Positions 7,334-18,290 are shown, counted from the stretch's first letter. The stretch: 64,000 nucleotides of DNA from Symbiodinium sp. CCMP2592 (GCA_905221615.1 CAJNDT010002890.1:1824072-1888071), one strand, 5' to 3'. Numbers and translations: made by a program. Notes: a model not told the origin generated them from the letters alone.

Positions 7334-10300
7334 TTAATCGAATCCTCGATTTTCAATGCACAACCTGAACCGCAGGTTCTAACTCCTCTCCAGAGGCATT
7401 CTGCCAAAACGAATCTCCAACATCTCCCCACCAGGAGACGAGAAGGGTATTCAAGGCTACGGTCTTTAAACGAAACTCGCACAAGTGTATCCTTATGAAT
7501 TCTGTGAGACCTTTGCCTCGGTGTTTGGCAAGATTCCTGAAGAAGAGATACATATGCATATCTCATCTTCTTTAGTCACAGGACATAACTAGTATACTCT
7601 GGAGATGAAGCCTCCAGGGAACTTTCGGAGCTTCTTGACCAAGAGTATTCACTTTGACAGCAATCCTCTCAAGGATTTCCAAAACTCCTGCAAGATCCGA
7701 AAATCAAGATCACTTGTTGCTAGAGGTAAATTCCTATCGAGTAAAACTGATTACCATTGCAGTCAGTCCAAGCCAAATCACCCGTCCCTTGATGCCTTGG
7801 TGTCAGACTTACTCGCCTTAGATCAAGCCTCTTACCAGGGTCTGGTTTCGAACAGTGTACTCTATACAGAGACATTTGGAAACAGTTTTAAAAGCACTCA
7901 CCATGTAAACTGATGGCGTTTCTTGTCTTCTGGAACAAGAAGAGCCTATTCGACGATGACGTGTTGCTTGCCGCACCAGGTTTTCCTGGAATAAAGTACA
8001 CCCCATCAAAACGTCCTCGGGGTGCTCTTCCAGATGACAGGCGGCAAGAATTCACCGTGCGAACAAACCGCCGGATGTTATCATGTCGGACGAAGAGTTT
8101 CGCCGTCAGACCCGTCAGAACCCATGAGCACTAAATCGCTCACGGATCACATCTGAACGATGTCTCTATGCCGGAACCAGGTCAGCCGATGCCTCCCGGC
8201 ACGCCGCCGTCGCGTCCTCCTCCCTCCCATACCTCCACCGCGAAACTACCGCCGTTTTCCTCCGATGAGCCCGTGGCTCCTGCTCGGCTAACCCGCGTGG
8301 CATCCGCCTCCTCGCGTTCCGTCTCCTCGGCGCTTCTGGGGGTGATGTGTCGCCAAGGTCTCATCGGAAAGGAAAATTTCGCCGCAAAAACAGAAATCAC
8401 CTTCACAGGTGCCGACACCAAACCTAAAAACCGAAAGGCTACATCCACAGGGACCCATTCTTCCGTTACAACAAGATGAAAAAGAAAATTCCGAAGAAGA
8501 AATGGTTCCCGGACGAACCCCGGCAACCGTCCGCTCCTACTCACACCTCTGGTTCACCATAAACCGGAGAGCGGATGCCGAGTGTCAGAAGAAACAAAGG
8601 GTATTACTCTGATGAGGAAGGTGACCTGGTCGTAGATGAGAAAGGACTGGATCCTTCTCACGAAAGAACAGAACTGTGCAGTACACAGGTTTCTTTCTCC
8701 ATGGCCTCGGTACATGCATGGCGGTACCCTAGAACATCAGAGAGTGTAACACAAGAGTGAGAGTCAAGACCGAACACGGTATAAACCCACCACAAAGGTT
8801 CCGATCTGACATCCGTTGAAAGAGTATGAATCTTCTCACGGAAGAGGACAATCCTTATTATCCCTAAGTTCCCCCAGAACCAGCAGCGAATCTGACCCAG
8901 AAGGCACAACGGAAGGAGGCAACCCGCCAAGGAAAAGCGTGAGATGAAGAAACCAGTTTGATGAAGCGAAAGCAGCAGAATATAAGCGATAGCCAACAAT
9001 GATGTCTTTGAGTCTCGGCGATACACGGAATCGGAAACATCCGAAACTAAAGTCACTGGTCGCATGGGTCCTGACTCTAAAAAGAAGATACGGACGGAAA
9101 CTTCCTTAATTGCAAGGCCCGATGGTCCTAAGGTTTCCAGGATCGACCAAAGGACATACAGCAAACTGATAGTCCTACTGCGAGTCTCCCCCGCTTTCCC
9201 GCTTAATGCAACTAGCTGTAACAAGCTGTGAATCTGACACACTCGACCTAAAGACTGCTTTTTCTGCAGGGTGAAAGCCTATGATGAGTCGAGAGACATA
9301 AATCTGTCAGATTCCTCCCTGAAGCAGGTTATCCTCCCTACATCGCAGCGAGGATGAAGAAACCCGCTTATTGGACCTAACGATGCACCTCGAAGATGTG
9401 GAACATCGTTTGATAACGGCACTCCTGTTTCTTACGGCCTGGTGCCCAACCCGTGCGGATCGCTGTACATATGTTCTGTATGGTAAGAAAGTCCTGAACA
9501 GCAGAATGCTGAGATCAAGAAGTCTCAGCCAAAAGACCATGGAATCACGATTGACTATCTCTAGATCCCCATCGCAGGCAACAATGCCAAGGGTAGAACA
9601 GTACATGGAGGTAGGTCTAGTCTTTTTACATGTAAGATGACCTGTGCATGGGCCGGTGATGACACTTTCGTTAAGGCCCTGATTGAATCGTCAAAAAGGA
9701 GTTTGCAGGTCGTTTCTGAAGACACGAACGATATTATGTTTGTAGGACAGAGAATTAGTCTGGAAGGATGCTACAGCATCGGACCAGCACATATATCTCA
9801 GTAAATCAGAAACCTATCTAGCTGTTTGAAGTCTCTAAGGCAATTGGTTTTTGATAAGAAGCCAACAATGAGCCACAACAATGCACACCACAGCAGCACA
9901 CTTGCTTCAGAAGTGTTTTTAGGACAGATCAACTGGCTACACGCCGGACTCAAGCTCACATCTGTTTCGCTTCAGTCTGTGTGCGAGTAAGGCTGCCAAG
10001 CCTATCTATCGGTGATATATTCGAGAATTGAACAAGCTTGTGTAGGATTTTGAAGTCTCTGAAGTAGAACTGCTTTTTGGCCGCTGAAAGGAAATCTCAA
10101 ATCCTCGGTTACCCTGATGCTTCATACAGACAATGATGACAAATCATCTCAGAGAGCACATGTTATTTTCCTTGCTGAAGATCGAATCCAAAGCTAAAGG
10201 GAATGAAACAATCAGCAGCAGCTGCTTCTTCCAAGAAGAACGTTTCTCCTGAATCCTCTATTAAGAAACATCCTCGAGAGGGTAGCCTGGTGGATTATGA

Positions 10301-10817
10301 AGTCTCACAAGATTACGACAACCACAATGTCCACAACAGTGGCAGAGCTTAAACGCACTGATCGTTTGCTTTGGTAACTTGCCTGTTCCTCAGGGACTTT
10401 GGGCGATCTCTCATCAGAGACCGTACCCATACATATCAGAACAGATGCGAAACAATCGTGTGACAACAGCAGGCACGACACACCTTCCAGAGCAGAAGGA
10501 AACTCATCACCACCTCATTCAGATGCTTGTAAGGAATCCAACTCTGGATCTTTAATGACCTAGCTCATGTTAAGCTAGAAGTACTGCCTAGCTGATGCAT
10601 TAACAAAGCACTCGGCGCAACCTGATGAGCTTATCAAGGCTCTGGAAACAGGGAATTTACCAGAAACAGACATTCATCCACCCTTCCGTGAACTTCTTCA
10701 ACATAAAGCTTTCACTGTTCGGTGGATCATAGACCATCTCAAGAATGCCGCCACAGCGGTAGCCTTCCTTGGAATTGATATCTCAACAGAGATTTACCGA
10801 TTATTTTACTGCCAAGG
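7334..10817 (+). pseudogene. Degenerate RT/RNase H region of element 1 pol
   Basis: Fragments of copia RT and RNase H can be read only by switching among all three plus frames. Examples are a Pro-rich linker near 8170-8300, DLKTAF and IPPEAGYPPYIAARMKKPAY near 9250-9370, PTRADRCTYVLYG near 9445-9480, FLGQINWLH near 9920-9945, TTMSTTVAEL near 10320-10350, and LTKHSAQPDELIKALETGN and HPPFRELLQHKAF near 10600-10715. The expected catalytic HVDD survives only with one extra base between HV and DD (9629-9641). At least a dozen stops and shifts separate these blocks, so no RT can be made from this copy. The decay contrasts with the long open frames on both sides. Confidence 0.85.
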
Positions 10818-10868
10818 AATATGGTGGTAGTCTCGTTTGCTGGTAGCACAACCATGTGCTGGATTTTC

Positions 10869-10908
10869 TATTTAGACTGTTTTCGGTCTAAAAGAAAATT
10901 TGTGTCTG
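10869..10908 (+). promoter_or_regulatory. Internal polypurine-tract/LTR-start-like site with hairpin
   Basis: A perfect 7-bp hairpin (TTTAGAC...GTCTAAA) leads into AAAAGAAAATT (10890-10900) and then TGTGTCTG. The 19-nt block 10890-10908 matches 18270-18288, beside the real 3' LTR, with one mismatch. The next bases, TGTCTGCG, resemble the LTR start TGTTTGCG. It looks like a relic of an ancestral 3' end placed directly after RNase H. Confidence 0.55.
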
Positions 10909-11054
10909 CGAGCTGCGTTTTCATTAAGATCGGACATGTTCATGAGAATTATATGTTCTGTATCATCCGCAGCCGCTTTCAGCCTCGAGCCTCACAGCAA
11001 TCAGCCTTTCAGGCTAACCAAGCGTTCCTGATCCTGTTTGGTCATTGTGCCGTA

Positions 11055-13064
11055 ATGAGCACACGATCAAACTTCCGTAGCCGTGATGGACACGCCCTAC
11101 CCAGGGCAGTGCAGGAGTACCATGAGCGACATCCACACATGGATAGCTCGTACCCCGAGTCTCGTCGGGAAGCATCACGTCGAAACACCGAACACGGTGG
11201 ACACCGAATTCACAAACGTGAGAAAAATCACGAGCCTCAATTCATCAGCATGGGTCACCAACAGGTGTTCAATCCGCATCCAAGAGATCTTGCTCAATTG
11301 ATCTCACGATATGGCCATGCGAGTGGAGCAAGGCTCACTCTAAACTCCAGACATGGAGTCAGGCTCTACGAAGGAGTCCTTCAAGGACAATGGGACAACA
11401 GTCCCCTTGTATACTGGGATAACAACGTCGGTAATCACGCTCGTGATCCACGCCAGTTCTGTACGATGCTTGCACATCACCTTCAGACAGGCCTCCTACC
11501 GGAGGTAGAACAATGTGTGAGCCTTGATGGATCTGGAGAATATGACTATTCCTCCTCAGTGCCAAAACTGGCAGATGTAACAGGTCTTTCACCAGAGATG
11601 TGCTTCCACATTCTTTCCAAGACCAACAGAGTCGGAAGGTGGTTGGCACACTCAACAAGACACCTTCAGAACCAGCGCCCAGATCTCTTTGCTGGCCAAC
11701 ACAATTATCTTCTGGACATGTTCAAGTTGGCCGATGCAGAGCTCGAACAGTATACACCACAAGAGATCGCGCTTGGTGTCCTCCTCAACACTAAGTCTAG
11801 GTTTGTGGTCACCATGGTTTATAACAAAGATGGCAAGGCCGAAACCACAGATGCCGCCGTTAACATCCCACCGGATGCAAATGTGTTGACCATGAGCAAA
11901 AATTTCCTTTCGGCAGTGGGAGGACACGGTTCACGACGAACTCTACCAAGAGCTGAAGAACCAGATCCTGAAGAAGAGAGACCAAGGTCACACATGACCA
12001 TCTCAGACTTCATGGCAACGGGGAGCAATCCAGTGCAGTCCCGTGCACAGCGTCTCTCCAATAACGCGCCGAGGCCCGTCGGCATGGAGGATTTTGTTCG
12101 ACAGAACAACCCTTGTTACATCATGCATGCCACGGACCTACAGGCATTATCCTCAATCCTGAGGCACGGTCTGGTACCATCAAACCTCCTAGCGCAGGTG
12201 GTTACAGCACCAGATTGCCAAGCTCTCGTGAATGAAAACAGTCGTTCCAACAGGGACACTGTTCAGTTCTCAACGCTAAACCTGGCGAATCCCAATCCGA
12301 CCATGTTGCGTGCCAATAAAGCACTGCTTCTGGTATTCGATGCAAATAACGTAGTGAACGAGGTCACAAACCTGTGGCAGTCGCAAGTAGGGATGTTTGC
12401 TACACCAGATGTAGTGCATGCCCGTACTCTTAGCGCCGTATTCGCACCCTCTGAAACACTCTGGGTATCATCGCAATACGATGAGCTCAAGAACATCGGA
12501 CCATGGTGGGCAGACCATTGCTCCGAACAGATGCCGTCAGCGACTTACGAGTCGAAGAAATGGTGCGCAAATTACGGCCGAGAAATCGAATCGGCACTTC
12601 GAAAAGTGGCAAGGCGAAATCTGCCACCAGAGCCTCCCAAGGCTAGATCTTCTCACAAGAAGTCTTTTTCTCTGCCAAAGACAGAGGTTGACACAGCTCC
12701 AAACCTGGAGCAAACCGCTTCTGCAGGTGAGGTACCTCCGAAAACGGAGACTACTGCAAAGGAGATCCATCCGAGATCCAAGCTCGCCCGGCAGGCCGAG
12801 GCTGACAAGGATCCGGACAGTCTTATGGGACAGCTCTGGAACTCCGACGGCAGCAGAAGCGCCACCGAAGTTCTTAAGATAACGACAGGTCACAAACCTC
12901 CAGAACCTGTTCAGGATACTTCCGCCAACGTAGTTACTCCCAAGGAAGAATCTTCTGGAACAGAGACGGAACCTGAGGAACCGGATCCTAACCAGGATCG
13001 TGACGAAGAATCAGACGATGAGTCGGCATCAAGCGAAAAGAGCTCAAAATCTTCGTCATCCTAA
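11055..13064 (+). CDS. Accessory ORF with Tpt1/KptA-like (ADP-ribosyltransferase-fold) domain
   Basis: The open frame starts at 10821, but the ATG at 11055 (MSTRSNFRSRDG) is the likelier start because the preceding 78 codons overlap the PPT-like relic; this gives 669 residues. Numbering from 10821, residues about 213-275 resemble the N-lobe of RNA 2'-phosphotransferase (LDGSGEY, then LSPEMCFHILSKTNRVGRW). Residues 429-535 resemble the C-lobe: CYIMHATDLQALSSILRHGL is like the Tpt1 YHGT...I...GL block, TVQFSTLNL like its HVHLS block, and ALLLVFDANNVV with SQVGMFATPDVV like the NGVWLT...VP block. The catalytic Arg/His set is not fully conserved, and about 150 residues separate the lobes. Tpt1 removes 2'-phosphates from spliced tRNA using NAD+. 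The C-terminus is acidic and Ser-rich and ends at a TAA, after which the same frame continues open. The domain call is mine from motif similarity and needs a profile search. Confidence 0.6.
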   Translation: MSTRSNFRSRDGHALPRAVQEYHERHPHMDSSYPESRREASRRNTEHGGHRIHKREKNHEPQFISMGHQQVFNPHPRDLAQLISRYGHASGARLTLNSRHGVRLYEGVLQGQWDNSPLVYWDNNVGNHARDPRQFCTMLAHHLQTGLLPEVEQCVSLDGSGEYDYSSSVPKLADVTGLSPEMCFHILSKTNRVGRWLAHSTRHLQNQRPDLFAGQHNYLLDMFKLADAELEQYTPQEIALGVLLNTKSRFVVTMVYNKDGKAETTDAAVNIPPDANVLTMSKNFLSAVGGHGSRRTLPRAEEPDPEEERPRSHMTISDFMATGSNPVQSRAQRLSNNAPRPVGMEDFVRQNNPCYIMHATDLQALSSILRHGLVPSNLLAQVVTAPDCQALVNENSRSNRDTVQFSTLNLANPNPTMLRANKALLLVFDANNVVNEVTNLWQSQVGMFATPDVVHARTLSAVFAPSETLWVSSQYDELKNIGPWWADHCSEQMPSATYESKKWCANYGREIESALRKVARRNLPPEPPKARSSHKKSFSLPKTEVDTAPNLEQTASAGEVPPKTETTAKEIHPRSKLARQAEADKDPDSLMGQLWNSDGSRSATEVLKITTGHKPPEPVQDTSANVVTPKEESSGTETEPEEPDPNQDRDEESDDESASSEKSSKSSSS

Positions 13065-13448
13065 GAACTCCGAGTTGATGTTAATCCGTCTCACAAGACG
13101 AACTCTGCACCTGCAGCGTCGGAGGAGAAGAAAGAATCTCCCACGGAAGAGATCACAGAGAAACTTAAGAAGGTCAAACGTGACCAACCAAAGCCTGAAG
13201 CAGAATATGTTCAGAGTTCAGACGAAGAGCCACAGAAACCAAAATCTCCTAAAAAGGAGAAGGAGAAATTCCTAGTTCTCTTCGATCCTGAAACAGAAAG
13301 TTATTATCGAGTCAACCGAAGCAAGCTCAACCTCGAATACGAGGAACCTGCTGATGAGGAAGATATCGTAAGAGAACATGAGCGCATCAGCGCTCGACTT
13401 CGAGAAAATCGCAAGCACCGAATCTCGAAGTCATCGTCTAACCCGGCT

Positions 13449-16400
13449 ATGCAACAGGAAATGAAAGAGAGAATCTGGGTTAGTCGATGGAATCGAAAAA
13501 TCCGAAGTCCACTCATGATCAAGGATTCTGAAGCTCCTGACGAAGAGGAGTGGGACAGACCCAGAGATTCGGCATCTTCCTCCTCTGCACCTCCTACCAA
13601 GGAGAGATTTGTAGGAGTACGCAGGACAGCCATGAGTCTTAACCAAAGGATACGGCTGATGACACGACCAGATAATCCTCTCTGCGATCTTTGCAACCAG
13701 CCTACAGGCTATTTTTGCTATTACTGTGGTACGATTGTATGTGCAGACTGTCGACTTACCCCACAGGGTAAACAACAGATGTGCGAGTGCATCTTGCCAA
13801 TCGATTGCCTCGAGACCTCTAAAGTGGCAGCAGGAATGATCTCAGAAGAGCGTCAGGTTTTATACGAGGCCATCCTCACACATGAGGACGTAGATTTGGC
13901 AGTCCAGAAAATCAACATGTATTGCGACCACGCAAGGAATTCGTTCATGAGAGCCCATCCAGGCGTTGATCCATGTAGCTTTGATGATATTAGGAATAAT
14001 CCTCCTAATACTTACACCAGCTCCACAGAGGCTCCAACCCTGGAGGAATACAAGAGCATCAACAAGGGTCACATCAATATCAAGGACTCCAGAACAAGCC
14101 ACCCGGCGTCTTTTCTCTCTCTTACTGGCTACGAAGACAAACTGGTGCTCGACGCACATTACGAGATAGTTCGTAATAGGATGGCCGGTGTTAACGAAAA
14201 GAGAGAACACATAGAGGGCTCAAACCCAGACAGCGTATCACTAAGCCTAGTGGTATGCAACTGGGGAAATATGGATCGAGCGCCGGTGCCAGCAGGGAAT
14301 CCCAAAAAGAAACTCAAACCTGAGAAGGGATTCGATTACCACCCTCTTATTGACATGTGCTTCAACAATTCAGCACATATTACCCTCGTACTCGAGGCAG
14401 GAGCACTTGAGTCAAAGTATTCGATCGCAACCATGCGACAACATGAATACAGAGGGATGCTAATCCATTCTCCTCCCAAGGAGCCTGAGGCACCCTCAAT
14501 GTATATTGGAGTCAAGGGTGACCCAACAACAGACATCTCTCTCGTCCACCACTTTTACCGTCACCGAACAATGAAGCCTAAGGCTGGTGGTCCCAAGAAG
14601 CGACTGTGGGCATGCCACGGTGCGGTATGCCGCCTCACCTTTGGGTACCACAGTACCATCAAGGAGGCAAAAGAATGGGTCCACCCATATTCCGGCCAGA
14701 GGATGACGAGAGATGAGTACATGAAGATTATCGGATATGACCCTCTCAAGGGTAAAAATCCTGACAAGGATGGACCCACTGATGGCTCTTACCTCTCACC
14801 AGAGGCGTGTCTGACACTGTCGGACCTCGACCCTTCGCCGGTTCTCTGTGAATGGAACGGCCATGTCGAGGGTGATGAGCCACCAGAGGAAGACTTTGAG
14901 TCATACGCAGAGATCTTCTCACAAGAAGCATCAAACGATCTTGACGAGATGTGGTGTACAAAAGGGCCTTACAAGGTCATCACCATCGCGATCGTCCATT
15001 TCAACTCATACATGACTCATAAGGAAGAACAGAGGCGCGAACTGGTGAACGCGTTCCTCAACGAGGTTCTCCCTTTCAAACCGGATGTAATTGCGGGGGA
15101 TCTCAATAATATTGCGTCGAGGCTCACCTTAAAAGGTGGAGACGTTCACCCGCGAAACGGTTTGTTTTCTCTATACCTGGAGAAGAAACTTGCAGCATTC
15201 AACAGAATAGCAGGAAGGCACTCACAAGTGCGACACCTCTGCTTGAACAACTCTGACCAGCACAGACTGGCACGTGCAGATCGTCTACCGCCGGACCCGG
15301 CGAAGAAAGTTGCTGACCTCGACTGTATCAACAGTTATATCCTTGACTGGAGTAAAACGCCGCACACGGCGTCACCTAGTCCAAGAGATGCTACACCTGC
15401 CGCCGAAAGAACATACTGGGAACGAGTCTCAGATATGTGGCAGGACATGAACAGAAACAGGGATATCGATATCCGTCTGTTTGTCTCAGTCAAGCAGTAC
15501 TATTCAACTTTTTCTAACCTTGACCTGTGGTTGAGTCCCTCTGACAAAGATTGGCACAGCCCTTTGGGCTTCACGATACAACCAATCCTTACAAAAGGGA
15601 AACACAACCGGTCAGATGCCCAGGTTCAGAAGATCGCTGACAAGCGACAGGCTTACAAGCAGCGTAATGCTGAATACTGGGATTACAAAGACTCATTTAT
15701 GTATTCATCTGGCAACAGCTGGTACGACAGACAGCAACCACAAGGTAGCTATCACAGATATGGAAGATTCTGGGAAAGGCCACAGCCTGAACGTCCCAGC
15801 GAGCCTGAAGGCTCTCCTCCAAGAAGGAGCCAGGCATCATCGTCCTCTTCACAACAAGATCTACCAAGATCGAGATCCAGACCTCAGAGAGCCAGTCTTG
15901 TTGACAAGCTCAACATGTCTTTAGAGGAACTGGACACACTTGAGGAACAACAAGAGGAAGAACATTTGATCCGTGAGATGGAGAGTGTTATTGAAGAGCA
16001 CGAACGAGAAACATCAAACCTGATGTCGGCTCAAAGAGATGAAGACGAACAGGAGGAAGAATCTTCCAGTCGCAGAAGAAGAAGGAAGTCATCGCGACCG
16101 CCGTCTGCTCCGAGCAGCAAGGCACTCCGAACAGCTGCCACAGCAGCAGGGTTGTCGAACTGGTTCGGACACCCTAATCAAGGCGGTGCAAGGGGAGAGT
16201 CTATCAAGACTGATGAACCTTCACTTCCAAACTCACTAACCAGTGAGCAAGACTTCTCCGTCTTCAGCATCGCGTGGAATGTGTTTCTGCTGCTAATGGG
16301 CCTACACTGGATGTGGAAGCAGCTCACCAGGGCTCCCATCAGATGTATGGACCGCCAACAATCAAATGCAAAAGCAGCAGCGAAACGACCACCACCATTT

Positions 16401-17978
16401 CTCGAACCCGAGAATGAACCACAGACGCGTGAACCTTTAGGACCCAACAGGGTCAATTCTGGAGAAACAACGGATTTGCGACCTGTGTGGCACACTTCCC
16501 GAAGCGAAGTCTACCATCTTTCAGACAGCTGTTACCAGCTCAAGCAAGCAAAAGATGTTTCAAGGAAGGTGCTGTGTAAAACCTGCCTCCAGGCAGTACA
16601 AGTTGCGGAGATTCGCAGGAACGATCCTTTTCAAAGAGGTGATACACGATCACGTGGCACCGAAAGGGACATTGAACGGTTTCAAACCTATGACGATGCA
16701 AGTACTACTCCTCATATGAGGCAATTATTCAGTGATGCATTGCATTCACAAATGGCCGAAGAAGCCATGCAGATTACCTATACATCAATCCCTAAGGGAT
16801 CCTCGGCAAGAGCCAGAGGTACATCTGCACTCGCAAGTGCCTCATCGTCGTCAGTGCCCAAGGCAATGCCACCAGTGCCTAACAAGGCAAACATGTCACC
16901 TCCACCTAAGACTCCTCCGCCAAAGGCGAAAGGAACAGTACCTTCAGATCCTCCGAGACCAAAAGGTCCTACCAGAAGAGGAGGTCAAAATCGGCGCATT
17001 CAACGAAAAGCAGCTAGAGAAGCCCATAACAGTGGACTCTGCAACCATGCAGACGCTGCACTTGGCGAAGCCAATCAAGGCCAGGCCATTAACACTATGT
17101 GCCGAAACATGGCAGTAAGACACGTCAGCTCTATCGATGCAACGGTAGAAGCAGCCGAGCAGTTTACACAACGCGTGCAACAGCACGTAGAAACATATGA
17201 TGAAGAGGAACCGTGGAGCACGGAGTTTCTACCAGTCGTGGAAGTCCTATTCAGGAACTTGAGCAGCGACGAAACAACTGTCATACATGACAATCATACG
17301 GTAACTATGCCTATTGAGAAATATCTCGACCTCCTCAGAATCGCACAATCATTGCGAAACTCTATCCAGAGAGACAAGGAGGAAAGAAAGGATCATCTTG
17401 ACACCATCCAAGATACTCTATCCAGAGTGGAAATCCTTCTAACAGCACTGAAGGACTCAAAAACAGTCTTCAATCAATTGGTCCATTCCTCACTAGAGAT
17501 AGAGCGAAGACATAAAAACCTCAAAAATGTCCTTGAGACACTTTTTGACGACCAAAGCTCTGAGGAAGACCAGTCAGAATCTGACCATGAAGAAGTCCTA
17601 ACTCCTTCTGCAGCACAGTACTGGAACAGCCTTCATGCCCACGCCTTATCTCCCTCAGGAGATGAAAGTGAAAGATCATGGGCGTCCTCAGACGGACAGC
17701 TTGAAAGAAGAAGGGCCGAACGGGCAAAGGCTAAGCAGCCACAACCGGCTAAAGCCGAGGCAACTCCAATCAGCTCACAAGCTGCACCAAAGGCCGAGCC
17801 AAAGGCGACTACATCCAACCATGGATATGACACTGCAGACGCCGCCTTCACCAGGGCTGAGAACAGATTACTCGGAATCTTTTCAAGTTCCGAAGAAGAT
17901 CACTCAGACCCGGATGAACCACATCCGAACGTCTATGCTCGAGCCTATGATCCAAACCTGGATCCAAATCTGAGATAA
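13449..17978 (+). CDS. Accessory polyprotein: Cys-rich finger, EEP nuclease-like domain, TM helix, HCCC motif, coiled coil (1509 aa)
   Basis: The frame is already open from 13065, directly after the TAA of the upstream ORF; 13449 is only the first ATG. Residues 79-101 form CxxC-x7-CxxC-x4-CxxC, a B-box/RING-like treble clef. Residues about 265-710 look like an endonuclease/exonuclease/phosphatase fold with candidate active-site residues in order: Asn271 (VVCNWGNMDR), Glu316 (LVLEAG), Asp551 and Asn553 (IAGDLNN) and His703 (DWHSPLG). An HFNSY...R block before GDLNN also fits. Such enzymes include LINE endonucleases, deadenylases and DNases. Residues about 935-957 are a hydrophobic helix followed by WKQL (probable membrane segment). 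His1023, Cys1028, Cys1043 and Cys1046 form an HCCC zinc motif. The last 300 residues contain long helices and acidic stretches. The long open frame argues for recent selection or recent acquisition. No gag-pol counterpart is known to me. Confidence 0.75.
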   Translation: MQQEMKERIWVSRWNRKIRSPLMIKDSEAPDEEEWDRPRDSASSSSAPPTKERFVGVRRTAMSLNQRIRLMTRPDNPLCDLCNQPTGYFCYYCGTIVCADCRLTPQGKQQMCECILPIDCLETSKVAAGMISEERQVLYEAILTHEDVDLAVQKINMYCDHARNSFMRAHPGVDPCSFDDIRNNPPNTYTSSTEAPTLEEYKSINKGHINIKDSRTSHPASFLSLTGYEDKLVLDAHYEIVRNRMAGVNEKREHIEGSNPDSVSLSLVVCNWGNMDRAPVPAGNPKKKLKPEKGFDYHPLIDMCFNNSAHITLVLEAGALESKYSIATMRQHEYRGMLIHSPPKEPEAPSMYIGVKGDPTTDISLVHHFYRHRTMKPKAGGPKKRLWACHGAVCRLTFGYHSTIKEAKEWVHPYSGQRMTRDEYMKIIGYDPLKGKNPDKDGPTDGSYLSPEACLTLSDLDPSPVLCEWNGHVEGDEPPEEDFESYAEIFSQEASNDLDEMWCTKGPYKVITIAIVHFNSYMTHKEEQRRELVNAFLNEVLPFKPDVIAGDLNNIASRLTLKGGDVHPRNGLFSLYLEKKLAAFNRIAGRHSQVRHLCLNNSDQHRLARADRLPPDPAKKVADLDCINSYILDWSKTPHTASPSPRDATPAAERTYWERVSDMWQDMNRNRDIDIRLFVSVKQYYSTFSNLDLWLSPSDKDWHSPLGFTIQPILTKGKHNRSDAQVQKIADKRQAYKQRNAEYWDYKDSFMYSSGNSWYDRQQPQGSYHRYGRFWERPQPERPSEPEGSPPRRSQASSSSSQQDLPRSRSRPQRASLVDKLNMSLEELDTLEEQQEEEHLIREMESVIEEHERETSNLMSAQRDEDEQEEESSSRRRRRKSSRPPSAPSSKALRTAATAAGLSNWFGHPNQGGARGESIKTDEPSLPNSLTSEQDFSVFSIAWNVFLLLMGLHWMWKQLTRAPIRCMDRQQSNAKAAAKRPPPFLEPENEPQTREPLGPNRVNSGETTDLRPVWHTSRSEVYHLSDSCYQLKQAKDVSRKVLCKTCLQAVQVAEIRRNDPFQRGDTRSRGTERDIERFQTYDDASTTPHMRQLFSDALHSQMAEEAMQITYTSIPKGSSARARGTSALASASSSSVPKAMPPVPNKANMSPPPKTPPPKAKGTVPSDPPRPKGPTRRGGQNRRIQRKAAREAHNSGLCNHADAALGEANQGQAINTMCRNMAVRHVSSIDATVEAAEQFTQRVQQHVETYDEEEPWSTEFLPVVEVLFRNLSSDETTVIHDNHTVTMPIEKYLDLLRIAQSLRNSIQRDKEERKDHLDTIQDTLSRVEILLTALKDSKTVFNQLVHSSLEIERRHKNLKNVLETLFDDQSSEEDQSESDHEEVLTPSAAQYWNSLHAHALSPSGDESERSWASSDGQLERRRAERAKAKQPQPAKAEATPISSQAAPKAEPKATTSNHGYDTADAAFTRAENRLLGIFSSSEEDHSDPDEPHPNVYARAYDPNLDPNLR

Positions 17979-18290
17979 GAAAATTCTCAGAGTTTCACAA
18001 CAGTGACTCACAAAGCTCTAACAAGAGCACAGTGAAGGGCTGCATAATTCGATAGAAGAACATCACCAGACCTGATCTTGTACAGATGATCTCTCTGACC
18101 AATGTGCATGAAAGAGTTCAAAAGGAGTGATTTCAAGAGTGACTTCAACAGTGTACTTCAGTGCTATACCTAGCATAAACAATATGCTGTTTTTATCATG
18201 AGTCCAAACTCCGCAACTGTGACAGTGGGCATAATAGTATATGTGTGAATGTGCGGCCATGCTTCCGGTAAAAGAAAATTAGTGTCTGTT
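17979..18290 (+). promoter_or_regulatory. 3' untranslated region and polypurine tract of element 1
   Basis: Noncoding stretch between the accessory polyprotein and the 3' LTR. AAAAGAAAA at 18270-18278 is the best polypurine-tract candidate, although it sits 12 nt from the LTR rather than touching it. A TGTTTG direct repeat straddles the LTR boundary. Confidence 0.55.
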
